DNA from: Algorimicrobium echini
GTDB lineage: Bacteria > Bacteroidota > Bacteroidia > Flavobacteriales > Flavobacteriaceae
DNA length: 64,000 bases
Reading direction: 5' to 3'
Assembly: GCF_900115185.1 (NCBI RefSeq)
Contig: NZ_FOVN01000006.1
Location: forward strand, 62,001 to 126,000
Shown: positions 59,713 through 64,000 of the stretch, piece after piece
Layout: the number at the start of each line of letters is the position of its first letter
Numbering within the stretch: position 1 is the stretch's first letter
Translations under genes and position numbers: made by a program
Notes under the pieces: generated by a model
Database searches by the model: none
What the model was told of the DNA's origin: nothing
What the model saw: the letters and a program-made list of their open reading frames with translations, nothing else

Positions 59713-60210
59713 TTATGCTTTAAGAATTTTATTCATAAAATCATGGAGTTCGTGCATTTGGTCTTTGCTGGAGTCTCGGCCAATACGTCCTGCAAAATAT
59801 AATGCAATCCAAAGAATGACCATCAAAATCATGACTCCTACCTGTATGGCATATTCATTATCTAAAGTCCAATTGGAATAACCCCAAATACCAAAACCTA
59901 TAAACAAACTAGCCACTATAAAATGGAAAAACATAAACATAGTCCAAACCGTTGGATTGGGTCCAAATAGGCCATGAAGCATAGCTGTATTGTGGTTTAC
60001 CTCATTAATTTCTAAATGGAGTTGTGGCGACCAAAAGTGTTGTTTGCTTTTTGGTAATTTTAAAAATATATGATCGTCAATAATAGAAATTACATAATCG
60101 GTTTGCGTTTTTTTGGCATCAGCAAATAGCTGAATAAGCTCGGTATTGCTTTGAGGTAGTTCCTTTTTAAAGCGTGGACGTAGCACAATATCTTCTCTGT
60201 GTAAACTCAT
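59713..60210 (-). CDS. Hypothetical membrane protein, 165 aa
   Basis: A protein with two adjacent transmembrane helices in the second half (about 88-112 and 121-142) and a hydrophilic N-terminal half with a beta-like pattern (TDYVISIIDDHIFLKLPKSKQHFW). The C-terminal tail is charged. I do not recognise a family. It lies between era and der on the opposite strand, a placement I recall in other flavobacteria, so it may be conserved. Confidence 0.7.
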   Translation of the reverse strand: MSLHREDIVLRPRFKKELPQSNTELIQLFADAKKTQTDYVISIIDDHIFLKLPKSKQHFWSPQLHLEINEVNHNTAMLHGLFGPNPTVWTMFMFFHFIVASLFIGFGIWGYSNWTLDNEYAIQVGVMILMVILWIALYFAGRIGRDSSKDQMHELHDFMNKILKA

Positions 60211-60313
60211 TAGTATCTGCCTATTAGCAATTTAAGTAACTGATTTTAATTTCTTTTTTAAAAATACATATTTTAAACACGCACTAAATATAACGAAATC
60301 ATTAGCTTATCAT

Positions 60314-60321
60314 TATATTTG
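60314..60321 (+). promoter_or_regulatory. TAnnTTTG -7 box for der
   Basis: TATATTTG, 19 bp ahead of the der ATG at 60341. Confidence 0.55.
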
Positions 60322-60340
60322 CACCAAATTTTGTAATAAC

Positions 60341-61645
60341 ATGAGTAATATAGTTGCCATAGTTGGTCGTCCAAATGTAGGAAAGTCCACGTTCTTTAAC
60401 CGTTTAATTCAACGTAGAGAAGCTATTGTGGATGCCACAAGTGGAGTAACCAGAGACCGTCATTATGGGAAAAGTGACTGGAATGGTCGTGAGTTTTCAT
60501 TAATAGATACGGGAGGTTATGTAAAGGGAAGTGATGATGTTTTTGAAGCTGAAATTGATAAGCAAGTTGAAATTGCTATTGAAGAAGCAGATGCTATTAT
60601 TTTTATGGTAGATGTAGAATCTGGCGTAACTGGTATGGATGAAGACGTAGCGAAATTATTACGTAAGGTCTCCAAGCCTGTTTTCTTGGTTGTTAATAAA
60701 GTTGATAATGGAAAACGTGCAGAAAATGCTGTAGAGTTTTATTCTTTAGGTTTAGGCGACTACTTTACTATTGCCAGTATTAATGGAAGTGGAACGGGTG
60801 ATTTGTTAGATGCGCTAGTGGACGCCTTGCCAGAAAAAGAAACGGTAGAAGAAACAGAATTACCTCGTTTTGCGGTGGTTGGCCGTCCTAATGCTGGAAA
60901 ATCGTCATTTATAAATGCCTTAATTGGTGAAGATAGATACATAGTTACTGATGTAGCTGGAACCACAAGAGACTCTATTGATACCAAATACAATCGTTTT
61001 GGTTTTGAATTTAACCTAGTTGATACCGCTGGAATTCGAAAGAAATCCAAGGTTAAAGAGGATTTGGAGTTTTATTCCGTTATGCGTAGTGTGCGTGCCA
61101 TTGAACATTCGGATGTTTGCTTGGTGGTGTTAGATGCCACTCGTGGTTTTGACGGACAGGTTCAAAATATTTTCTGGCTGGCAGAACGTAACCGAAAAGG
61201 CATTGTTATACTAGTAAACAAATGGGATTTGGTTGAAAAAGATACTAAAACAACCAAAGAGTTTGAAAAACATATTAGAGAACAAATGGAGCCGTTTACG
61301 GATGTGCCTATTGTTTTCATTTCCGTATTGAATAAACAACGTATTTATAAAGCTATTGAAACAGCCGTTGAGGTTTATAATAACCGAAACAAAAAGATTA
61401 AAACAAGTAAACTTAACGAAGTTTTATTGCCAATTATTGAAAATTATCCGCCACCTGCTTATAAAGGTAAGTTTGTGAAAATTAAATACATCATGCAGTT
61501 GCCAACACCACAACCGCAGTTTGCTTTTTTCTGTAATTTACCACAATACGTTAGAGATGGTTATAAGCGTTTTCTAGAAAATAAACTACGTGAACATTTT
61601 GATTTTCATGGTGTTCCTGTTAGTGTATATATGCGTAAAAAGTAA
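60341..61645 (+). CDS. der: GTPase Der (EngA)
   Basis: Double GTPase essential for 50S assembly. The 434-aa protein has two G domains, each with a G1 loop ([12 protein letters not shown] at 8-19 and [12 protein letters not shown] about 180-191) and G3 and G4 motifs (DTGG and NKVD; DTAG and NKWD), and a C-terminal KH-like domain ([18 protein letters not shown]). A -7 box precedes it and a terminator hairpin follows. Confidence 0.98.
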   Translation: MSNIVAIVGRPNVGKSTFFNRLIQRREAIVDATSGVTRDRHYGKSDWNGREFSLIDTGGYVKGSDDVFEAEIDKQVEIAIEEADAIIFMVDVESGVTGMDEDVAKLLRKVSKPVFLVVNKVDNGKRAENAVEFYSLGLGDYFTIASINGSGTGDLLDALVDALPEKETVEETELPRFAVVGRPNAGKSSFINALIGEDRYIVTDVAGTTRDSIDTKYNRFGFEFNLVDTAGIRKKSKVKEDLEFYSVMRSVRAIEHSDVCLVVLDATRGFDGQVQNIFWLAERNRKGIVILVNKWDLVEKDTKTTKEFEKHIREQMEPFTDVPIVFISVLNKQRIYKAIETAVEVYNNRNKKIKTSKLNEVLLPIIENYPPPAYKGKFVKIKYIMQLPTPQPQFAFFCNLPQYVRDGYKRFLENKLREHFDFHGVPVSVYMRKK

Positions 61646-61672
61646 TTAAATAGTACTTTTATTTCAATTAAT

Positions 61673-61704
61673 AAAAATCCGTTTACAGCTGTAAATGGAT
61701 TTTT
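61673..61704 (+). terminator. Rho-independent terminator after der
   Basis: AAAAATCCGTTTACAG paired with CTGTAAATGGATTTTT (one G-T wobble, short loop), followed by more T, 27 bp past the der stop. Confidence 0.85.
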
Positions 61705-61832
61705 TTGTTTCGGTTTAGGCTCTTGTTTGTAGGATTTTATAACAAAAGTTTATGTTTTTTTTAAGAGGCTCCATACTTCAAACAGTATATATTCGTTTTC
61801 TTAAAACCAACCTAAAACCATCAATCTTAAAT

Positions 61833-64000
61833 ATGAAGAATCTATTCTTTGTACTCTCGTTTTTTACTATATCAGTAGTATTTTCTCAATCAAGACCTAT
61901 TCAAATTTCTGGTAAAATTATTTCTGTCGATGAACAATTGCCATTAGAATCTGCAACCGTTCATTTAGAGCGTCTGTCAGATAGCACGGTTATTACTTAC
62001 ACCATTTCAGATAAGGAAGGGCTATTTGTTTTAGAAGATCGGATTTCAGATAAATCCGTAAAGTTACACGTGTCCTATGTTGGCTACAAAACGTATACTA
62101 AAACAATTTCATTAAGTAATCCTATGGTTCGTTTAGAAACCATCAATTTAGATGTGAGTAATGAGTTGGATGAGGTTGTCATTAAATCGGCTGCACCAAT
62201 AACCATAAAAAAAGATACATTAGAATTTAATGTCAGTTCTTTTAAAACAAAAAAAGATGCTACAGTAGAAGATTTACTAAAAGAATTGCCAGGTGTAGAG
62301 GTGGATGAAGATGGTAAGATAAAAATTAACGGTAAAGAGGTGAATAAAATTCTTGTAAATGGGAAGCCTTTCTTTGGTGATGACCCTACCATAACTACAA
62401 AAAATTTAACCAAGGAGCTGATTGAAAAAATACAAGTTGTAGATACAAAAACCAAAGCGGAAGCTTTTTCAGGAGAAGAAGTGGATGGTGAAAATAAAAC
62501 CATAAACTTAACCATTAAGGAAGAAAATAATAAAGGGGTTTTTGGTCGAGTAGCAGCAGGTGCGGGAACAGATGATCGTTATGAAGGTGCTGGAATGCTT
62601 AACTATTTTGATAATGACAGGCGTATTAGTGTACTAGCAGGAGGGAATAATATTAATTCCCCTGGTTTTAGCTTTGGTGAAATTCGTAAAATGTTTGGTG
62701 GCGGATATAGCATGTCTATGTCTAGTAATGGGTCGTTTACAATTGATGGTCGGTCGTTTGGTGGAGGTGAAGGAATTACCAAATCTCAAAATGCAGGATT
62801 AAATTATGCGGATATTATTGGAGAAAAAACAGATGTAGCTGCCGATTATTTTTATTCTGGAAGCAGTTCTGAAAACAAAACAGCTTCTCAACGTGAAAAT
62901 ATTTTACCAGATTCTAGATATTTTACCAATTCGGTTTCTAGTAGCTATAACGATAGCGATAGCCATTCTGCTAATATGGGTTTTGATATTGAAGTAGATT
63001 CTACGTTTTTAATTAATATTGACCCTTCATTTCGTTATTCAAAAAGTACCAATAGTTTTAATGCAGCCGAAGAATCATTAAATGAAAACCAGATACTAAC
63101 TAACAATTCAACATCCAATTCTTATGTTGAAAATACAGGTAGAAATTTCCGAAACAATATAAATATTACCAAAAAATTTGGTAAAAAGGGAGCCTTTATT
63201 AGGGTGAATTTAACCAATGAAATTAATACCCGAGAATCGGAAGACTTCTTAACTTCTTTAACCAATGTGTATGGCGAAGATGTAAATAATCCAAACAATC
63301 CAGACTTCATTATTATAGACCAAATAGAACGTGATCAACTTACAAATGGAACTGGTGATGTTACTAATTTCAATTCAAGCATAAACTACCGATTGCCTGT
63401 CGTTGCTGAAAAGTTATTTTTGGATTTTGAATATTCCTATGCACGAGACAAAAGTACAGATACAAAAAGTACTTTTGATAAAGATGCACAAGGAGAGTTC
63501 ACAGTTTTTAATGAAGATTTAAGTACAGATTTTGAATATTTAGATGAACGGATAACACCTGGTGTTAGTTTGAGTTTTCGTAACAAAGTATGGTCCTCAA
63601 GAATTGGGTTTAATTATGTGTTTAGAACATTAGGAAATACAGATTTACTCCGACCAGAATTGAGTATCAAAAAACGTTTCGAAGCCACAGAGTTAAACGG
63701 ATACTTGCGTTATAAATTTAGTCCAAAAGCTTCATTTTGGTCTAGTTACCGTTTGAGTAATGAACCACCTAGGTTATCTCAATTGCAGGCGTTTCAAAAC
63801 GTATCGGACCCATTAAACACAGTTGTTGGTAACCCAGATTTGGAGCCATCCAATAGTCATCGTATAAATTTAGGATTTAATGCTTTCGATTGGCAGAAAC
63901 GAACCGGATTCTATTCCTACGTAGGTGGGAATTTTACCCAAAATCAAGTGGTAACCAAGACAACGATAGACGCCAATTTTGTTAGAACAACAACCTTTGC
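61833..64000 (+). CDS. Outer-membrane beta-barrel protein with CarboxypepD-like domain (C-terminus outside window)
   Basis: About 722 codons are visible and the frame is still open at base 64000. A signal peptide (cut after VVFSQ) precedes a carboxypeptidase-regulatory-like Ig domain (GKIISVDEQLPLESATVHLE and SYVGYKTY), then a TonB-plug-like region (DLLKELPGVEVDEDGKI, VNGKPFFGDDP) and many beta strands with aromatic ends, the OMP_b-brl_3 type. These barrels are related to TonB-dependent receptors but often lack the Ton box; I see none. The cargo is unknown. It starts 129 bp after the der terminator. Confidence 0.9.
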   Translation, partial: MKNLFFVLSFFTISVVFSQSRPIQISGKIISVDEQLPLESATVHLERLSDSTVITYTISDKEGLFVLEDRISDKSVKLHVSYVGYKTYTKTISLSNPMVRLETINLDVSNELDEVVIKSAAPITIKKDTLEFNVSSFKTKKDATVEDLLKELPGVEVDEDGKIKINGKEVNKILVNGKPFFGDDPTITTKNLTKELIEKIQVVDTKTKAEAFSGEEVDGENKTINLTIKEENNKGVFGRVAAGAGTDDRYEGAGMLNYFDNDRRISVLAGGNNINSPGFSFGEIRKMFGGGYSMSMSSNGSFTIDGRSFGGGEGITKSQNAGLNYADIIGEKTDVAADYFYSGSSSENKTASQRENILPDSRYFTNSVSSSYNDSDSHSANMGFDIEVDSTFLINIDPSFRYSKSTNSFNAAEESLNENQILTNNSTSNSYVENTGRNFRNNINITKKFGKKGAFIRVNLTNEINTRESEDFLTSLTNVYGEDVNNPNNPDFIIIDQIERDQLTNGTGDVTNFNSSINYRLPVVAEKLFLDFEYSYARDKSTDTKSTFDKDAQGEFTVFNEDLSTDFEYLDERITPGVSLSFRNKVWSSRIGFNYVFRTLGNTDLLRPELSIKKRFEATELNGYLRYKFSPKASFWSSYRLSNEPPRLSQLQAFQNVSDPLNTVVGNPDLEPSNSHRINLGFNAFDWQKRTGFYSYVGGNFTQNQVVTKTTIDANFVRTTTF

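Noticed and set aside
62084-62515. Minus-strand frame inside the outer-membrane protein gene
   Set aside because: Shadow of the plus-strand coding region, with Ser/Phe-rich low-complexity translation.
1-64000. tRNA, rRNA, CRISPR, integrase, transposase or phage genes
   Set aside because: I looked for T-loop-like sequences, spaced direct repeats and recombinase motifs and saw none; a small tRNA could still be missed by eye.

Overview
The window is chromosomal DNA from a member of the Flavobacteriaceae (Bacteroidota). The grounds are its AT-rich composition, promoters of the TAnnTTTG type in place of Shine-Dalgarno-led starts, a secreted M64 peptidase with a type IX secretion sorting tail, a Bacteroidota-type alpha-2-macroglobulin, many short lipoproteins and a hypoxanthine phosphoribosyltransferase-adenylate kinase fusion. 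The genus cannot be fixed from the sequence. No rRNA, tRNA, CRISPR array, integrase or transposase gene was seen.

Layout. 1-2.1 kb: kynurenine 3-monooxygenase (cut by the left edge) and kynureninase. 2.3-7.6 kb: a lipoprotein, a methyltransferase, MsrA, the zinc-ribbon/Nif3 pair and LpxK. 7.6-17.4 kb: a TPR hybrid histidine kinase, GAPDH and lipoyl synthase, two ECF sigma factors (one with its anti-sigma factor), a glycosyltransferase, MurB and an aminotransferase. 17.5-23 kb: a retropepsin-like/PDZ protease, a DUF1573 protein, ValS and a NucA-type endonuclease. 29.5-36.9 kb: glycosyltransferase, methyltransferase and KAS III, then GcvP, a UbiA-like protein and a third sigma factor. 36.9-44.5 kb: M3 peptidase, PurE/PurK, HPRT-Adk, Obg, a K+ channel and a lipoprotein. 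44.5-52.6 kb: M64 peptidase and a 2022-residue alpha-2-macroglobulin. 52.8-64 kb: a TPR protein, an Mpl-type Mur ligase, a ParDE module, small secreted proteins, a SpoU methylase, Era and Der, and the start of an outer-membrane beta-barrel protein.

The most unusual region is about 23.05-29.13 kb. It is a one-strand cassette for making and exporting a small disulfide-rich peptide. It contains a 57-aa double-glycine-leader precursor with four core cysteines, a C39-peptidase ABC exporter, a HlyD-type adaptor, and a three-part membrane protein that joins a degenerate C39-like domain, a VKOR domain and a thioredoxin domain. A second precursor copy is broken by a stop at codon 6 and has lost its GG site, yet keeps a 40-nt upstream element also found ahead of the intact copy. 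The cassette lies between two copies of the nuclease gene's 3' end (362 bp, nearly identical), and its left side carries a short remnant of the glycosyltransferase 3' end. It therefore looks acquired, by homologous integration or by duplication. No immunity gene is evident.

Most of the rest is housekeeping: NAD precursor synthesis, lipoylation, cell wall, lipid A, purine synthesis and salvage, and ribosome-assembly GTPases. Smaller oddities include a zinc-ribbon protein without any cysteine, a REP-like palindrome inside the nif3 coding end, and a ParDE module bracketed by inverted repeats.
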